Shown here: positions 9,420 through 20,221 of the stretch, one piece after another
Layout of the letters: each line of letters begins with the position of its first letter
Numbering within the stretch: the stretch's first letter is position 1
The notes under the pieces: model-generated
The model's database searches: none
Seen by the model: the letters and a program-made list of their open reading frames with translations, nothing else
Told to the model about the DNA's origin: nothing
Assembly (NCBI RefSeq): GCF_014803385.1
Contig: NZ_JACYFC010000001.1
Coordinates: forward strand, 268,136-332,135
Source: Marinomonas colpomeniae
GTDB lineage: Bacteria; Pseudomonadota; Gammaproteobacteria; Pseudomonadales; Marinomonadaceae
DNA: 64,000 bases
Direction of reading: 5' to 3'
Made by a program: the position numbers and the translations under genes

Positions 9420-11387
9420 TTGAACGATATGATGAAAAATATACTGTTGTGGTTAGTTATTGCGGCTGTACTGCTAACTGTATTTAATAATTTTAATACT
9501 CCCGCTGAAACAAATCGAATTTCTTATTCTGAATTTGTTAAAGAAGTCCAAAGTGGTCAAATAGCGAAAGTGACTGTTGATGGTTACATTATTAGTGGTA
9601 ACCGAACTAGTGGTGATACTTTTGATACAGTGCGCCCAGCGGCATCTGATCCTAAAATAATGGATGACTTGCTTAGTAACGATGTTGTTGTTGAGGGAAG
9701 CTTGCCTGAACAGACGAGCATCTGGACTCAGTTACTTGTTGCTAGTTTTCCTATTTTACTTATTCTTGCCATATTTATGTTTTTCATGCGTCAAATGCAA
9801 GGCGGTGGCGGTGGTAAAGGTGGCCCGATGTCTTTTGGTAAGTCAAAAGCGCGTTTGTTGCCAGAAGATCAAATCAAAACGACTTTTGCAGATGTTGCAG
9901 GTTGTGATGAAGCAAAAGAAGATACAGAAGAGCTTGTTGACTTTTTGAGAGAACCAAGCAAATACCAGCGTTTGGGTGGTAAAATTCCTCGCGGTATTTT
10001 GATGTGTGGTCCTCCAGGTACCGGTAAGACCTTGCTTGCTAAGGCTATTGCTGGTGAAGCAAAAGTACCTTTTTTCACAATATCAGGTTCCGACTTCGTA
10101 GAAATGTTTGTTGGTGTCGGTGCGTCTCGTGTTCGTGATATGTTTGAACAGGCTAAAAAGCACGCGCCTTGCATTATCTTTATTGATGAGATCGATGCTG
10201 TTGGCCGAAATCGTGGTTCCGGTATGGGCGGCGGTAATGATGAACGTGAGCAGACATTGAACCAATTGTTGGTTGAAATGGATGGTTTTGAAGGTAATGA
10301 AGGCATAATCGTTATTGCGGCAACAAACCGCCCTGACGTTTTGGATCCTGCCTTATTACGTCCTGGTCGTTTTGACCGTCAAGTACAGGTTGGTTTACCA
10401 GACATTCGTGGTCGCGAGCAAATTTTAAAAGTACATTTACGTAAAGTGCCTTGTGATGACAATGTCGAGCCGAAAAATATTGCTCGTGGTACGCCTGGTT
10501 TTTCTGGTGCCGACTTGGCTAATCTAGTTAATGAGGCTGCTTTGTTTGCTGCGCGCTCTAATCGTCGCTTGGTCAATATGGAGCAGCTTGAGCTAGCTAA
10601 AGATAAGATTCTCATGGGTGCAGAGCGCAAAACCATGGTGATGAGTGATAAAGAAAAACTGAATACGGCATATCATGAAGCTGGTCATACTATTATTGGC
10701 TATTTGATGCCTGAACATGATCCTGTTTATAAAGTGTCAATCATTCCTCGCGGTCGTGCGTTAGGTGTGACTATGTACTTGCCTGAAGAAGACAAATACA
10801 GTGTGAGTAAAACAGGTCTTGAAAGCCAGGTTTGTAGTCTTTATGGCGGTCGTATTGCAGAAGAAATTGTCCATGGTTTTGATGGTGTTTCGACTGGTGC
10901 GTCAAACGATATTGAACGTGCGACGAGCATAGCTCGTAATATGGTAACGAAATGGGGATTGTCAGCAAAACTTGGCCCATTCGCTTATGAAGAAGATAAT
11001 GATAGTGGCGGTTACATTGCGGGCCCTACAGGAGGAAAAGCTAATTACTTCTCTCCTGAAACTGGGAAAATAATTGATGCTGAAGTTCAAGATATTATTA
11101 GTCGTTGTTACGCTAAAGCGACAGAAATATTGCATGAGAATCGCGCTAAGCTGGAAGTAATGGCTGAGGCTTTGATGCAATATGAAACGATTGATGCGAA
11201 ACAGATTAAAGAAATAATGGATGGGAAGAAACCTTCTGCTCCTGAAAGTTGGACTGACTCTGATTCGAATTCTTCAAAAGATAGTGGTGAACAATCATCA
11301 GATAATTTTTCTTCGGCTGAGGTGGATTCTTCATTGAATGATGAAGATGAAGTTCCTGACCAAACATCTAAACCAGCGGGTGAGTGA
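9420..11387 (+). CDS. ftsH: ATP-dependent zinc metalloprotease FtsH
   Basis: FtsH is the essential membrane-anchored AAA+ protease that removes misfolded membrane proteins and short-lived regulators. In E. coli these include LpxC and sigma-32. I place the start at the TTG at 9420: AGAGG lies seven bases upstream, and the resulting [18 protein letters not shown] matches the family N-terminus. This gives 655 residues. Two membrane helices (about 7-24 and 105-125) flank a periplasmic domain. Walker A GPPGTGKT is at about 197-204, and the zinc site HEAGH is at 419-423. The last 50 residues are Ser/Asp/Glu-rich and probably disordered. Confidence 0.97.
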   Translation: MNDMMKNILLWLVIAAVLLTVFNNFNTPAETNRISYSEFVKEVQSGQIAKVTVDGYIISGNRTSGDTFDTVRPAASDPKIMDDLLSNDVVVEGSLPEQTSIWTQLLVASFPILLILAIFMFFMRQMQGGGGGKGGPMSFGKSKARLLPEDQIKTTFADVAGCDEAKEDTEELVDFLREPSKYQRLGGKIPRGILMCGPPGTGKTLLAKAIAGEAKVPFFTISGSDFVEMFVGVGASRVRDMFEQAKKHAPCIIFIDEIDAVGRNRGSGMGGGNDEREQTLNQLLVEMDGFEGNEGIIVIAATNRPDVLDPALLRPGRFDRQVQVGLPDIRGREQILKVHLRKVPCDDNVEPKNIARGTPGFSGADLANLVNEAALFAARSNRRLVNMEQLELAKDKILMGAERKTMVMSDKEKLNTAYHEAGHTIIGYLMPEHDPVYKVSIIPRGRALGVTMYLPEEDKYSVSKTGLESQVCSLYGGRIAEEIVHGFDGVSTGASNDIERATSIARNMVTKWGLSAKLGPFAYEEDNDSGGYIAGPTGGKANYFSPETGKIIDAEVQDIISRCYAKATEILHENRAKLEVMAEALMQYETIDAKQIKEIMDGKKPSAPESWTDSDSNSSKDSGEQSSDNFSSAEVDSSLNDEDEVPDQTSKPAGE

Positions 11388-11419
11388 TTTGTGTCATTGA
11401 TTTTTGATATGGTTTTCTC

Positions 11420-12253
11420 ATGTCGTTAATGCCTTTTGGGGACAAGTCGTTAGACTTGTCCCTTCCTCATGTTATGGGGATACTAAATGTGACGCCAGAT
11501 TCTTTTTCTGATGGTGGTGCTTTTAGTGCTCTAGATGCTGCGTTTCAGCAAGCAGATAAGATGATTCGAGAAGGTGCAAGTATCATAGATGTAGGTGGTG
11601 AATCTACTCGTCCTGGTGCTGTTCCTGTTTCAACTCAGCAAGAGTTAGACCGAGTTTTGCCTGTTATTGAATCGATAAAAAAACGCTTTGATATCATAGT
11701 GTCGGTTGATACTAGTACAGCAGATGTTATTCGCAATGCATCTGCTCTGGGCGCAGGTTTGATTAATGATGTTCGGGCGCTTGAGAGAGAGGGATCGTTA
11801 CAGGCAGCGGCACAAACGAATTTGCCTATTTGTTTAATGCATATGAAAGGTACGCCGAAAACGATGCAAAACTCCCCCGAATATACCTCTGTTACGGATG
11901 ATGTTGCTGATTATTTAGTGTCTAGGGTTGACGTGTGCGAGGCTGAAGGTATTGGGCGTCATCGTCTTATTCTGGATCCTGGTATTGGATTTGGTAAAAC
12001 CTTGACTCATAACCTATCACTGCTGAAGAATACGAAACATTTTAGAAAGTTAGGTTTTCACGTTCTTATGGGTCTTTCGCGAAAGACGATGATAGGTGAT
12101 GTGCTGAGCTTACCTGTTGAGGAACGCCTATATGGCACTATGGGGGCAAATGCTTCCGCTTATTCTAAAGGTGCTCGTATTTTTAGAGTCCATGATGTTA
12201 GGCCGCATGTTGAAATGTTGGCATTGATGTCTCGTATTGAGAGAGAAGTTTAA
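11420..12253 (+). CDS. folP: Dihydropteroate synthase
   Basis: FolP condenses p-aminobenzoate with dihydropterin pyrophosphate in folate synthesis and is the sulfonamide target. The 277-residue TIM barrel shows [24 protein letters not shown], the LINDV strand, [13 protein letters not shown] and [12 protein letters not shown]. Its TAA overlaps the ATG of glmM by one base, so the two are translationally coupled. The ftsH-folP-glmM order is a conserved gammaproteobacterial block. Confidence 0.97.
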   Translation: MSLMPFGDKSLDLSLPHVMGILNVTPDSFSDGGAFSALDAAFQQADKMIREGASIIDVGGESTRPGAVPVSTQQELDRVLPVIESIKKRFDIIVSVDTSTADVIRNASALGAGLINDVRALEREGSLQAAAQTNLPICLMHMKGTPKTMQNSPEYTSVTDDVADYLVSRVDVCEAEGIGRHRLILDPGIGFGKTLTHNLSLLKNTKHFRKLGFHVLMGLSRKTMIGDVLSLPVEERLYGTMGANASAYSKGARIFRVHDVRPHVEMLALMSRIEREV

Positions 12254-13596
12254 TGCGCAAATATTTTGGTACAGATGGTATTCGTGGAAAAGTTGGTACA
12301 ACACCGATTACGCCAGAGTTTATGCTCAAGCTTGGCTGGGCAGCTGGACAGGTTTTCAAAGAAAATGATAAGAAAATTTTAATTGGTAAAGATACGCGAA
12401 TTTCTGGCTATATGTTCGAGTCAGCACTTGAATCTGGCATTGTTGCTGCCGGTGCGGATGTTCGTTTAGTGGGCCCAATGCCTACGCCAGCGATTGCGTA
12501 TTTAACTCGTACTTTTCGTGCTAGCGCAGGGATTGTTATCAGTGCTTCTCATAATCCTTTTTCAGATAATGGAATTAAATTCTTTTCAGCTCAAGGTGGA
12601 AAGATCTCTGATGAAATAGAAGAGCGTATAGAATATTTTCTTGAACAGCCAATGGAAGTAGTTGAGTCTAGTCTTATTGGTCGAGCTAAGCGGATAGATG
12701 ATGCTGCAGGTCGATATATTGAATACTGTAAGGGTACCTTCCCTATTGGTCTTCAGTTGAGTGGCTTAAAAATTGTTGTGGATTGTGCTGATGGCGCGAC
12801 CTATCACGTAGCGCCACGAGTATTTTCAGAGCTGGGTGCTGAAGTTGTTGCCATTGGGGTAAATCCTGATGGGTTGAATATCAATGAATTTAGTGGCGCC
12901 ACAAAGCCTGAGTTATTGCGTAAAAATGTATTAGCAGAAGAGGCTGATCTCGGTATCGCATTAGACGGCGATGGTGATCGACTAATTTTAGTTGATCGTC
13001 ATGGAGTGGTTCGCGATGGTGATGATATTCTTTATATTATTGCTAATCATCTGATGCGTACAGGCCGATTTAGTGGTGGTGTTGTTGGTACCTTGATGAG
13101 TAATTTTGGCTTGGAACTGGCCTTTTCTGAAACAGGTATTGGTTTTAGTCGAGCGGCTGTTGGTGATCGCTATGTTAATGAAAAGCTGGAGCACCATGGT
13201 TGGGTATTAGGTGGTGAGCCATCGGGTCATATTGTATGTAAGTCTATTACCACAACCGGTGATGGTATCATTGCTGCACTTCAAGTACTTAGAGCTATGA
13301 TTGAAGAAGATAAAAGTCTAGATGAATTGCTTGTTGGCCTAGTTAAGTTTCCTCAGAAATTGAAAAATATTCGTGTAGCGAAGCGTTTTGTACCTAATGA
13401 AGAGCCTGCATTGCAAAAAGCCATCGCTGTAGCAAATGAGCGTTTAAATGGTTTAGGGCGAGTGCTGCTTCGTGCTTCAGGAACTGAGCCTCTTATTCGA
13501 GTGATGGTTGAAGGGCGAGATGATAAGACTGTCGATGAGTTGGTTGATTACTTGGTCGATGAAGTTAAAGCGGTTGTTGCGGCGAAAATGGCGTAA
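12253..13596 (+). CDS. glmM: Phosphoglucosamine mutase
   Basis: GlmM converts glucosamine-6-phosphate to glucosamine-1-phosphate for peptidoglycan and lipopolysaccharide precursors. The product has 447 residues. The active-site serine is S99 in ISASHNP, the metal loop is ALDGDGDR (about 238-245), the sugar-binding loop is GGEPSGH, and the phosphate-binding loop is [12 protein letters not shown] near the C-terminus. The opening [11 protein letters not shown] is diagnostic for GlmM against other phosphohexomutases. Confidence 0.97.
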   Translation: MRKYFGTDGIRGKVGTTPITPEFMLKLGWAAGQVFKENDKKILIGKDTRISGYMFESALESGIVAAGADVRLVGPMPTPAIAYLTRTFRASAGIVISASHNPFSDNGIKFFSAQGGKISDEIEERIEYFLEQPMEVVESSLIGRAKRIDDAAGRYIEYCKGTFPIGLQLSGLKIVVDCADGATYHVAPRVFSELGAEVVAIGVNPDGLNINEFSGATKPELLRKNVLAEEADLGIALDGDGDRLILVDRHGVVRDGDDILYIIANHLMRTGRFSGGVVGTLMSNFGLELAFSETGIGFSRAAVGDRYVNEKLEHHGWVLGGEPSGHIVCKSITTTGDGIIAALQVLRAMIEEDKSLDELLVGLVKFPQKLKNIRVAKRFVPNEEPALQKAIAVANERLNGLGRVLLRASGTEPLIRVMVEGRDDKTVDELVDYLVDEVKAVVAAKMA

Positions 13597-13641
13597 TAAA
13601 GCGAGTTTTATGGATGTGACAAAATAAATACTTGAAACCAA

Positions 13642-13682
13642 AGGGGGCTTTCCATAGAATGAGCCCCTCGAATTTAGGGGTT
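13642..13682 (+). promoter_or_regulatory. Competing hairpins in the tpiA leader
   Basis: Three G- or C-rich arms lie just upstream of tpiA. Arm A is GGGGGCT (13643-13649), arm B is AGCCCCT (13662-13668), and arm C is AGGGGTT (13676-13682). B can pair with A or with C, but not both. The B-C hairpin reaches into the ribosome-binding site TAGGA (13682-13686), whereas A-B leaves it free. Regulation is inferred only. Confidence 0.45.
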
Positions 13683-13687
13683 AGGAT

Positions 13688-14437
13688 ATGATTCGTCAAA
13701 AAATAGTCGCTGGTAACTGGAAGATGAATGGCACAAAAGAGTCCATTATGACACTGGTGAATGGCTTGCTTGAGATGGACGGTTCTGACGCTGAAATAGT
13801 TATTGCTCCTTCTTTTCCTTACTTGTCACAAGTTAATGATCTGGTTGATGGTAGTTGTCTTGTTTTGGCGGCTCAGAACATTAGTGATGAGGTAAAGGGT
13901 GCTTATACAGGAGAGGTTTCGGCTTCTATGTTGGGCGATTTTGGCGTTAAGTACGTATTAATTGGTCATTCAGAGCGACGCTCAATCTATCGCGAAACAG
14001 ATGATGTTATAGCGACTAAAGTGAAAGTCGCGCTGGAATTTGGTTTGACTCCAATGCTTTGTATTGGTGAGACGCTAGAAGAGCGTGAATCAAATCAAAC
14101 TCTTTTAGTTTGTGAGCGTCAGATTCAAGCTGTTATTGCTGAAGTAGGTATTAAAGAGTTTGAAAAAATGGTTATTGCTTATGAGCCTGTTTGGGCTATA
14201 GGTACGGGGTTGTCGGCAAGTGCTGAGCAGGCTCAAGAAGTACATTGTTCGATTAGAGCCTTTTTGGCTAAATCATCAGAGTCTGTAGCTCAGAAAGTTC
14301 AGATTTTGTATGGTGGAAGTGTTAAAGCATCAACTAGCTCGGCTTTGTTTCAGATGCCTGATGTTGATGGTGCTCTTGTTGGTGGTGCATCACTTGATGC
14401 AAAAGAATTTATTGAAATAGTAAAAACAGCGAGTTAA
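13688..14437 (+). CDS. tpiA: Triosephosphate isomerase
   Basis: TpiA interconverts dihydroxyacetone phosphate and glyceraldehyde-3-phosphate. The 249-residue TIM barrel has all catalytic residues: K12 in NWKMN, H94 in IGHSERR and E166 in AYEPVWAIGTG. The phosphate-binding loop YGGSVK is present near residue 210. TAGGA precedes the ATG. The gene sits between glmM and secG, as in many Pseudomonas-like genomes. Confidence 0.98.
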   Translation: MIRQKIVAGNWKMNGTKESIMTLVNGLLEMDGSDAEIVIAPSFPYLSQVNDLVDGSCLVLAAQNISDEVKGAYTGEVSASMLGDFGVKYVLIGHSERRSIYRETDDVIATKVKVALEFGLTPMLCIGETLEERESNQTLLVCERQIQAVIAEVGIKEFEKMVIAYEPVWAIGTGLSASAEQAQEVHCSIRAFLAKSSESVAQKVQILYGGSVKASTSSALFQMPDVDGALVGGASLDAKEFIEIVKTAS

Positions 14438-14440
14438 TTG

Positions 14441-14797
14441 ATGGAATCACTTATTTTAGTTTTGCATGTACTAGCAGCGGTAGTGATTATTGCACTGGTC
14501 TTGTTGCAGCAAGGTAAAGGCGCAGATGCCGGAGCTTCTTTTGGCGGTGGCGGCGCATCTCAGACTGTGTTTGGTAGTCAAGGTGGCGGCGGTTTTTTTG
14601 GTAAAATGACTGCTCTATTTGCATTGGTTTTCTTTTTAACAAGTTTCGGTTTGGCTTTTTATGCAAGCGAGCATGCAAAAAATGTTTCTGGTGCGTTTGA
14701 TCATGTTCCTTCAGCTCCTCAAGTTGAAGATTCTGTTAGCTTGCCTGATTTAGGTGGCGAGAAGAAAACAACATCTGATCTTCCTGTTACAGAATAG
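14441..14797 (+). CDS. secG: Protein translocase subunit SecG
   Basis: SecG is the small auxiliary subunit of the SecYEG translocon in the inner membrane. The 118-residue product has two membrane helices (about 3-21 and 54-74). The Gly-rich cytoplasmic loop between them includes the conserved LLQQGKGADAGASFGGG. A polar tail follows the second helix. The ATG at 14441 is preferred over a TTG three bases earlier. It begins only three bases after the tpiA stop. Confidence 0.95.
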   Translation: MESLILVLHVLAAVVIIALVLLQQGKGADAGASFGGGGASQTVFGSQGGGGFFGKMTALFALVFFLTSFGLAFYASEHAKNVSGAFDHVPSAPQVEDSVSLPDLGGEKKTTSDLPVTE

Positions 14798-14857
14798 TAT
14801 TTGGTTTGTGTAAAGGTATTTAGTTTTTAAATACTTGTGTTGCTAAAAAAGAGTTTT

Positions 14858-14943
14858 GCGGATGTGGCGGAATTGGTAGACGCGCCACCTTGAGGGGGTG
14901 GTGAGCTATGCTCGTGGGGGTTCGAGTCCCCCCATCCGCACCA
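14858..14943 (+). tRNA. tRNA-Leu (anticodon GAG)
   Basis: This is a class II tRNA of 86 bases including the encoded CCA. The acceptor GCGGATG (14858-14864) pairs with CATCCGC, with discriminator A at 14940. The D arm is intact. The anticodon stem CCACC/GGTGG holds a loop reading TTGAGGG. A long variable arm and a GGGGG/CCCCC T stem follow. The secG to tRNA-Leu order matches E. coli secG-leuU. It may be read from upstream, since no separate promoter is clear. Confidence 0.97.
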
Positions 14944-14946
14944 ATC

Positions 14947-14975
14947 TTGAATTGATGTTATGTTTTGTGTATAAT
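14947..14975 (+). promoter_or_regulatory. Sigma-70 promoter immediately after tRNA-Leu
   Basis: TTGAAT (14947-14952) and a perfect TATAAT (14970-14975) are separated by exactly 17 bases. The -35 begins four bases past the tRNA CCA end. It should drive the leader and rimP-nusA-infB. Confidence 0.75.
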
Positions 14976-15147
14976 GTCGAATTATTGATTTAGAATGATT
15001 TGGTTGTTGAAGTTGGCATATTTATTCGGTCGATTTCATTGTCCATTTAGTTGGGTAATATACCATTTTGTTCTTGGTAGTAAGTGTCAGGATTGACGAC
15101 CTTCTTTGGAAGGATGCTTTCTCAAGATTTTTGGGGAAAGTACTAAG

Positions 15148-15168
15148 AGCCCCTATATGGGGTTTTTT
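15148..15168 (+). terminator. Terminator 1 in the rimP-nusA leader
   Basis: CCCC (15150-15153) and GGGG (15159-15162) form a short stem, extended by weaker flanking pairs, and six T bases follow at once. It lies well upstream of rimP, so it is an attenuator or the end of a small RNA. Confidence 0.65.
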
Positions 15169-15193
15169 ATTATCTCCACTCTTATATTGTTTG

Positions 15194-15219
15194 AAAATGG
15201 GCCTTGAGCCCGTTTTTTG
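15194..15219 (+). terminator. Terminator 2 in the rimP-nusA leader
   Basis: The stem GGGC/GCCC (15199-15202 with 15208-15211) is extended outward by A-T pairs. The loop is five bases and is followed by six T bases. It is about 40 bases before the rimP start, in tandem with terminator 1. Confidence 0.65.
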
Positions 15220-15257
15220 TTTCTACGTTTTACAAAATTGATTTTCGGAGAAAACGA

Positions 15258-15719
15258 TTGTCAGCAAAATATACGATTTTAGAAGAACTTATTCGACCAG
15301 TCGTTGAAGGTTTAGGTTTTGAGTTTTGGGGTATGGAATACTTATCTTTGGGTAAGGATTCTGTACTTCGCATTTTTATTGAAACGGATGCTGAAAAGGG
15401 AATTGACGTAGAAGATTGCGCCCGGGTCAGTCGTCAGGTTAGTTCTATTCTAGATGTTGAAGACCCAATAACAGGGGAATACAACCTAGAAGTTTCATCA
15501 CCAGGTTTAGATCGACCTTTATTTAGTTTGGTTCAATATCAGGCCTATATCGGTTCTGTTGTTTCTTTACGTTTACGAGTGCCTTTTGATGGTCGTCGTA
15601 AATTTAAAGGTCAACTTATGGGGATCGAAAGCGAAGACATTGTTATTCGTGTAGATCAAGAAGAATATTTATTGCCTGTCGACTTAGTCGATAAAGCGAA
15701 TGTTGTTCCACAATTTTAA
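15258..15719 (+). CDS. rimP: Ribosome maturation factor RimP
   Basis: RimP assists assembly of the 30S subunit. I set the start at the TTG at 15258, preceded by CGGAGA, giving 153 residues that begin SAKYTILEELIRPVVEGLGF, the usual RimP N-terminus. An upstream frame would add 18 residues that overlap the leader terminator. Conserved landmarks are DCARVSRQVSSILDVEDPI, the YNLEVSSPGLDRPL signature and the C-terminal SH3-like barrel. It is the first gene of rimP-nusA-infB. Use of TTG may limit translation. Confidence 0.95.
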   Translation: MSAKYTILEELIRPVVEGLGFEFWGMEYLSLGKDSVLRIFIETDAEKGIDVEDCARVSRQVSSILDVEDPITGEYNLEVSSPGLDRPLFSLVQYQAYIGSVVSLRLRVPFDGRRKFKGQLMGIESEDIVIRVDQEEYLLPVDLVDKANVVPQF

Positions 15720-15746
15720 AATTAACCTTGAAGAGAGGCTAAAAGG

Positions 15747-17237
15747 ATGAGCAAAGAAATTCTTTTGGTAGTAGAAGCAGTTTCCAACGAGAAAGACGTT
15801 CCGAAACAAATTATTTTCGAAGCTGTTGAAATTGCTTTAGCTAGTGCTGCCAAACGCCGTTTTGAAGAAGATGCATTAATTCGTGTCTCTATCGATCAGC
15901 GTACAGGTGATCATACAACTTACCGTCAATGGAACATTGTTGCGGATGAAGATTATTCTTCTCCTGCTTCTGAGTTAACAATTGATGATTCCGTAGAGCA
16001 AAGCCTAGGTCTTGATATTGGCGAAATTTACGAAGAAGAAGTTGAGTCTGAAGTTTTTGGTCGTATTGCGGCACAAACTGCAAAACAAGTAATCGTACAA
16101 AAAGTGCGTGAAGCTGAACGTGCAATTATGGTTGCACTTTATGCCAAAAAAGTCGGCAAGCTTGTCCATGGGCAAGTTAAAAAAGTTACTCGTGATAGCT
16201 TGATTATTGACCTTGGTGAGAATGCGGAAGCATCTTTGCCAAAAGATCAGTTGATCTCGCGTGAAAGCTTTAGAATGAATGATCGAATTCGTGCTTTATT
16301 ACTCGAAATTCGTGAAGACAGCCGTGGCGCGCAATTGATTTTATCTCGTAATGATCCTGCGTTTATGATCGAATTATTTCGTCTTGAAGTGCCGGAAATT
16401 TCGGAAGAAGTTATTGAAATTCGTAGCGCTGCAAGGGACCCAGGTTTACGCGCTAAAATCGCAGTAAAAACAAACGACCGTCGTATCGATCCTATTGGTG
16501 CGTGTGTTGGTATGCGAGGTGCACGTGTTCAGGCTGTTTCTAATGAAATGAATGGAGAGCGTGTTGATATCGTGCTTTGGGATGATAACCCAGCACAATT
16601 AGTTATCAATGCTATGTCTCCTGCAGAAGTGGACTCTATCGTTATTGACGAAGATGCTCACTCTATGGACGTTGCTGTTAAGAGCGATAACTTGGCTCAG
16701 GCAATTGGCCGTAACGGACAAAATGTTCGTTTGGCTTCTACGTTAACTGGCTGGTCTCTAAATGTTATGACCAGTGAAGACGCTGAAGCGAAGCAGCAAG
16801 AAGAATCACAAAAGTTGATTGATATCTTTGTTGCTGGATTAGATATAGACGATGATTTGGCCATTCAGATGGTTGATGAGGGATTCACTTCTCTAGAAGA
16901 AGTGGCATATATCCCAATGGAAGAAATGTTAGACATCGACGGATTTGATGAAGATTTAGTAAACGAACTGCGTTCACGTGCAAAAGAAGCCTTGTTAAAT
17001 CAAGCGCTTCAAGCTGAAGAACAGTTAGATGGTGCTAAACCAGCTGCCGACTTATTGGCAATGGAAGGAATGGATAACCATCTCGCCTTAGTTTTGGCTT
17101 CGATTGGTGTGATCACCATGGAAGACTTAGCTGAACAGTCTGTTGATGAATTGCTTGACGTTGAAGGTATGACTGAAGAACGTGCTGGGAGTCTAATATT
17201 GACTGCTCGTGCGCCTTGGTTTGCTGAATCTGAATAA
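15747..17237 (+). CDS. nusA: Transcription termination/antitermination factor NusA
   Basis: NusA binds RNA polymerase and affects pausing, intrinsic termination and antitermination. The 496-residue protein has an N-terminal polymerase-binding domain (1-125), S1 (about 135-200), two KH domains (about 230-345, with [13 protein letters not shown] and [10 protein letters not shown]), and two acidic helix-hairpin-helix repeats at the C-terminus (about 360-490). The paired acidic repeats are typical of proteobacterial NusA. It lies between rimP and infB, and its leader carries two terminators that could be targets of autoregulation. Confidence 0.97.
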   Translation: MSKEILLVVEAVSNEKDVPKQIIFEAVEIALASAAKRRFEEDALIRVSIDQRTGDHTTYRQWNIVADEDYSSPASELTIDDSVEQSLGLDIGEIYEEEVESEVFGRIAAQTAKQVIVQKVREAERAIMVALYAKKVGKLVHGQVKKVTRDSLIIDLGENAEASLPKDQLISRESFRMNDRIRALLLEIREDSRGAQLILSRNDPAFMIELFRLEVPEISEEVIEIRSAARDPGLRAKIAVKTNDRRIDPIGACVGMRGARVQAVSNEMNGERVDIVLWDDNPAQLVINAMSPAEVDSIVIDEDAHSMDVAVKSDNLAQAIGRNGQNVRLASTLTGWSLNVMTSEDAEAKQQEESQKLIDIFVAGLDIDDDLAIQMVDEGFTSLEEVAYIPMEEMLDIDGFDEDLVNELRSRAKEALLNQALQAEEQLDGAKPAADLLAMEGMDNHLALVLASIGVITMEDLAEQSVDELLDVEGMTEERAGSLILTARAPWFAESE

Positions 17238-17263
17238 AATCTGAGTACATAAGGGGGAACTTA

Positions 17264-19810
17264 ATGACAGTTCAAACCGTAAAGATACTATCCGAGTTGG
17301 TAAATACGCCAGTCGATAAGCTACTAACTCAGATGAAAGATGCTGGACTACCTCAAACGAGTGTAAGTCAAGAAGTCTCTGAAGCTGAAAAAGAAGTGCT
17401 ATTAAACCATTTAAAACGCCAACATGGCGAAGATGAAGGTAGCCAACGCATCACGTTACAACGTAAAACAACAAGTACTCTATCACGAGGCGATGGCGGT
17501 AAAGCTGTCAATGTTGCTGTGAAAAAGAAACGTACGTATGTAAAACGTGATGACGTTGATGACGAAGCTCAAAAGCAAGAAGAATTAGTTGCTAGTCGTC
17601 TTTTAGAGGAGCAGAATCGTCTAGAAGAAGAGCGTAAGCTTCAAGAAGCGGCAGCTAAAGCAAAAGCCGAAGCTGACGAAAAAGCGCGTCAAGGTGCAGC
17701 AGTTAAACCTGTCGTAGCAGATGCCGGCGCGGTAAATGATACGGAGCGAAATGCCTCCGTTACAGGAGCGGTAGACCCCGTGGAATCACCAAAACAGCCA
17801 AAAGTAGAGAAGAAAGCTTCTAAGCCAGCTGTGGAACATAAAAAGCCTGACGCGGCTCCTAAAGGTAAAAAGGGACCGGTTAGAAATGACAGCGATAAAG
17901 AAAAAGACAAACCACGCGGTCGAAATCATGATAATAAACGTGGTTCGCGCGTTAATTTGAATGGTGATGATGAAAACCGTCGTGGCAAATTAGGTCGTAA
18001 AGGTAAGAAGCCAGCATCTAAACAAGAGCATGGTTTCCAAAAACCTACGGCTAAAATTGTTCATGAAGTTGCTTTACCAGAAAGTATTACAGTTGCTGAA
18101 CTTGCTGAAAAAATGTCAGTGAAAGGTGCTGCAGTCATTAAAGTGATGTTTAAAATGGGCGCAATGGCGACCATTAATGAAACAATTGACCGTGATACAG
18201 CGATACTTGTTGTTGAGGAAATGGGTCACACCGCTACTTTTATCGACGAGAACGCTGTTGAAAATGACATGATTGAAGCCATTGATTACGATGGTGAAGC
18301 AATTAAACGTGCGCCAGTTGTTACTGTAATGGGTCACGTAGATCACGGTAAAACATCTTTACTAGATTACATTCGTACTACACGTGTTGCTGCTGGTGAG
18401 TCTGGTGGTATTACACAGCATATTGGTGCATACCATGTTGAAACACCTCATGGCATGGTTAGTTTCTTAGATACACCTGGGCACGCTGCGTTTACTTCTA
18501 TGCGAGCTCGTGGTGCCAAAGCAACAGATATTGTTATCCTTGTTTGTGCTGCTGACGATGGTGTTATGCCTCAAACAATTGAAGCAATTCAGCATTCTCG
18601 TGCTGCAGGCGTTCCAATGGTTGTTGCTATCACCAAGATTGACAAAGAAGGAGCAGACCTTGATCGTGTTAAAAACGAATTGGTTGCCCAAGAAGTAGTG
18701 CCTGAAGAATGGGGTGGCGACACTCAGTTTATTGGTGTTTCTGCTAAGTCTGGTGAAGGTATCGAGGCGCTGTTAGAAGCTGTTTTGTTGCAGTCTGAAG
18801 TACTTGAATTAACTGCGGTCCCTAGCTCACCAGCGAAAGGTGTGGTTGTTGAAGCCCGTCTTGATCGTGGTCGCGGTTCAGTTGCTACCTTGCTTGTACA
18901 AAACGGTACGCTGAAAAAAGGCGACGTTGTATTGGCCGGTCTACAAATGGGTCGAGTACGTGCTTTGCTTGACGAAAATGGTAAGCCAATTGAGTCTGCT
19001 GGTCCTTCTATTCCTGTTGAGATTCTTGGCCTTGATGGAACACCGGATGCGGGTGAAGAATTCATTGTTGTTGCCAATGAGCGTAAAGCTCGTGAAGTAG
19101 CCAACTTCCGTCAAGGTAGATATCGCGAAGTACGCTTTGCTCGTCAGCATACCGCTAAATTAGAGAATTTATTCTCTGAAATGGGTAAAGACGAAGTTCG
19201 TACTTTGAATGTAGTTCTAAAAGCTGACGTTCGTGGTTCACTTGAAGCCTTGATTAAATCATTAACTGATTTGAACACTGAAGAGGTACAAGTAAACGTT
19301 GTTTCTAGCGGTGTTGGTGGTATTACTGAAACTGACGCTTCTTTGGCTCTCGCTTCTGATGCTGTTATTTTTGGTTTCAATGTCCGTGCAGATACATCGG
19401 CTAAACAGTTCATTGAACGTGAAAGCATTGACCTTCGTTATTACAGCATTATCTACAATATTATTGATGATGTTAAACAAGCGCTTTCTGGTATGTTGTC
19501 TCCTGATCTACGTGAAGACATTCAAGGTACAGCTGAAGTTCGTGACGTATTTAACTCGCCTAAGTTTGGTTTAATTGCCGGTTGTATGGTGATTGAAGGT
19601 ACTATTTATCGTAACAAGCAGATCCGTGTATTGCGTGATGACGTTGTTATTTATGAAGGTGAGCTTGAGTCTCTTCGTCGCTTTAAAGACGTGGTTAATG
19701 AAGTCGGTCGCGGCATAGAATGTGGTATCGGTGTGAAGAATTACAACGATGTCAAAGTAGGCGATAAAATCGAAGTTTTTGAAACTGTCGAAGTTGCGCG
19801 TACACTTTAA
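17264..19810 (+). CDS. infB: Translation initiation factor IF-2
   Basis: IF-2 is the GTPase that brings fMet-tRNA to the 30S subunit and promotes subunit joining. The product has 848 residues, in the long gammaproteobacterial class. The N-terminal IF2N module is followed by a long, highly charged Lys/Glu/Ala-rich linker (about 60-260). The G domain has the motif GHVDHGKTS near residue 357, DTPGHAAF and TKID. Domains II to IV follow, ending in the IF2-C fMet-binding region. The ribosome-binding site is AAGGGGG. Confidence 0.98.
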   Translation: MTVQTVKILSELVNTPVDKLLTQMKDAGLPQTSVSQEVSEAEKEVLLNHLKRQHGEDEGSQRITLQRKTTSTLSRGDGGKAVNVAVKKKRTYVKRDDVDDEAQKQEELVASRLLEEQNRLEEERKLQEAAAKAKAEADEKARQGAAVKPVVADAGAVNDTERNASVTGAVDPVESPKQPKVEKKASKPAVEHKKPDAAPKGKKGPVRNDSDKEKDKPRGRNHDNKRGSRVNLNGDDENRRGKLGRKGKKPASKQEHGFQKPTAKIVHEVALPESITVAELAEKMSVKGAAVIKVMFKMGAMATINETIDRDTAILVVEEMGHTATFIDENAVENDMIEAIDYDGEAIKRAPVVTVMGHVDHGKTSLLDYIRTTRVAAGESGGITQHIGAYHVETPHGMVSFLDTPGHAAFTSMRARGAKATDIVILVCAADDGVMPQTIEAIQHSRAAGVPMVVAITKIDKEGADLDRVKNELVAQEVVPEEWGGDTQFIGVSAKSGEGIEALLEAVLLQSEVLELTAVPSSPAKGVVVEARLDRGRGSVATLLVQNGTLKKGDVVLAGLQMGRVRALLDENGKPIESAGPSIPVEILGLDGTPDAGEEFIVVANERKAREVANFRQGRYREVRFARQHTAKLENLFSEMGKDEVRTLNVVLKADVRGSLEALIKSLTDLNTEEVQVNVVSSGVGGITETDASLALASDAVIFGFNVRADTSAKQFIERESIDLRYYSIIYNIIDDVKQALSGMLSPDLREDIQGTAEVRDVFNSPKFGLIAGCMVIEGTIYRNKQIRVLRDDVVIYEGELESLRRFKDVVNEVGRGIECGIGVKNYNDVKVGDKIEVFETVEVARTL

Positions 19811-19822
19811 TAGGACAAGATC

Positions 19823-20212
19823 ATGGCAGGCGAATTTAGTCGTACTAGTCGGATTGGTGACCAGCTCCAGAAAGAGCTGGCGTCCTTAATCCAATTTGAA
19901 GTAAAAGATCCTCGTTTGGGATTAGTTACTGTCAATGAAGTGCGCGTAGCAAAAGATTTAGGCTATGCAGATATCTATTATACTGTTTTGGGTAAAGATG
20001 ATCAGCCAGAAGTATTGGCTGAAAATCAAGCCGCATTAGACAGTGCAAAAGGTTTTTTGCGTCGTCGTTTGGCAAAAGAAGTAAAACTTCGTGTTATGCC
20101 TCATTTACGTTTCCATTATGACCAGAGTGTTGTAAATGGTTCGCGAATGTCGACTCTTATTGACGAAGCAATTCGTGATGATGAGACGAAAAACGGTAAC
20201 GAAGACGAGTAA
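19823..20212 (+). CDS. rbfA: Ribosome-binding factor A
   Basis: RbfA is a KH-fold protein that binds the 30S subunit near the 5' helix of 16S rRNA during maturation and cold adaptation. The 129-residue product shows the family start FSRTSRIGDQLQKELA and the core VKDPRLGLVTVNEVRV. The C-terminal helix has LRVMPHLRFHYDQSV. It begins 12 bases after infB with an AGGACA ribosome-binding site, within the conserved infB-rbfA-truB block. Confidence 0.96.
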   Translation: MAGEFSRTSRIGDQLQKELASLIQFEVKDPRLGLVTVNEVRVAKDLGYADIYYTVLGKDDQPEVLAENQAALDSAKGFLRRRLAKEVKLRVMPHLRFHYDQSVVNGSRMSTLIDEAIRDDETKNGNEDE

Positions 20213-20221
20213 TTATTTCGT

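Larger units (their letters stand above)
14944..15257 (+). ncRNA. Leader of the rimP-nusA-infB operon, or an independent small RNA
   Basis: This 314-base gap follows tRNA-Leu. A strong promoter at 14947-14975 predicts a start near 14982. A hairpin CCTTC/GAAGG lies at 15100-15113. A second imperfect pairing lies at about 15117-15139, and two terminators follow at 15150 and 15194. RNA ending at the first terminator would be roughly 190 bases. In E. coli the equivalent place holds tRNA-fMet (metY) and leader terminators through which NusA autoregulates. No initiator tRNA is present here. Confidence 0.5.

Noticed and set aside
14995..15096. A 33-codon frame in the rimP leader that might be a leader peptide
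   Set aside because: There is no ribosome-binding site and no run of regulatory codons. It lies in a region that fits RNA structure better.
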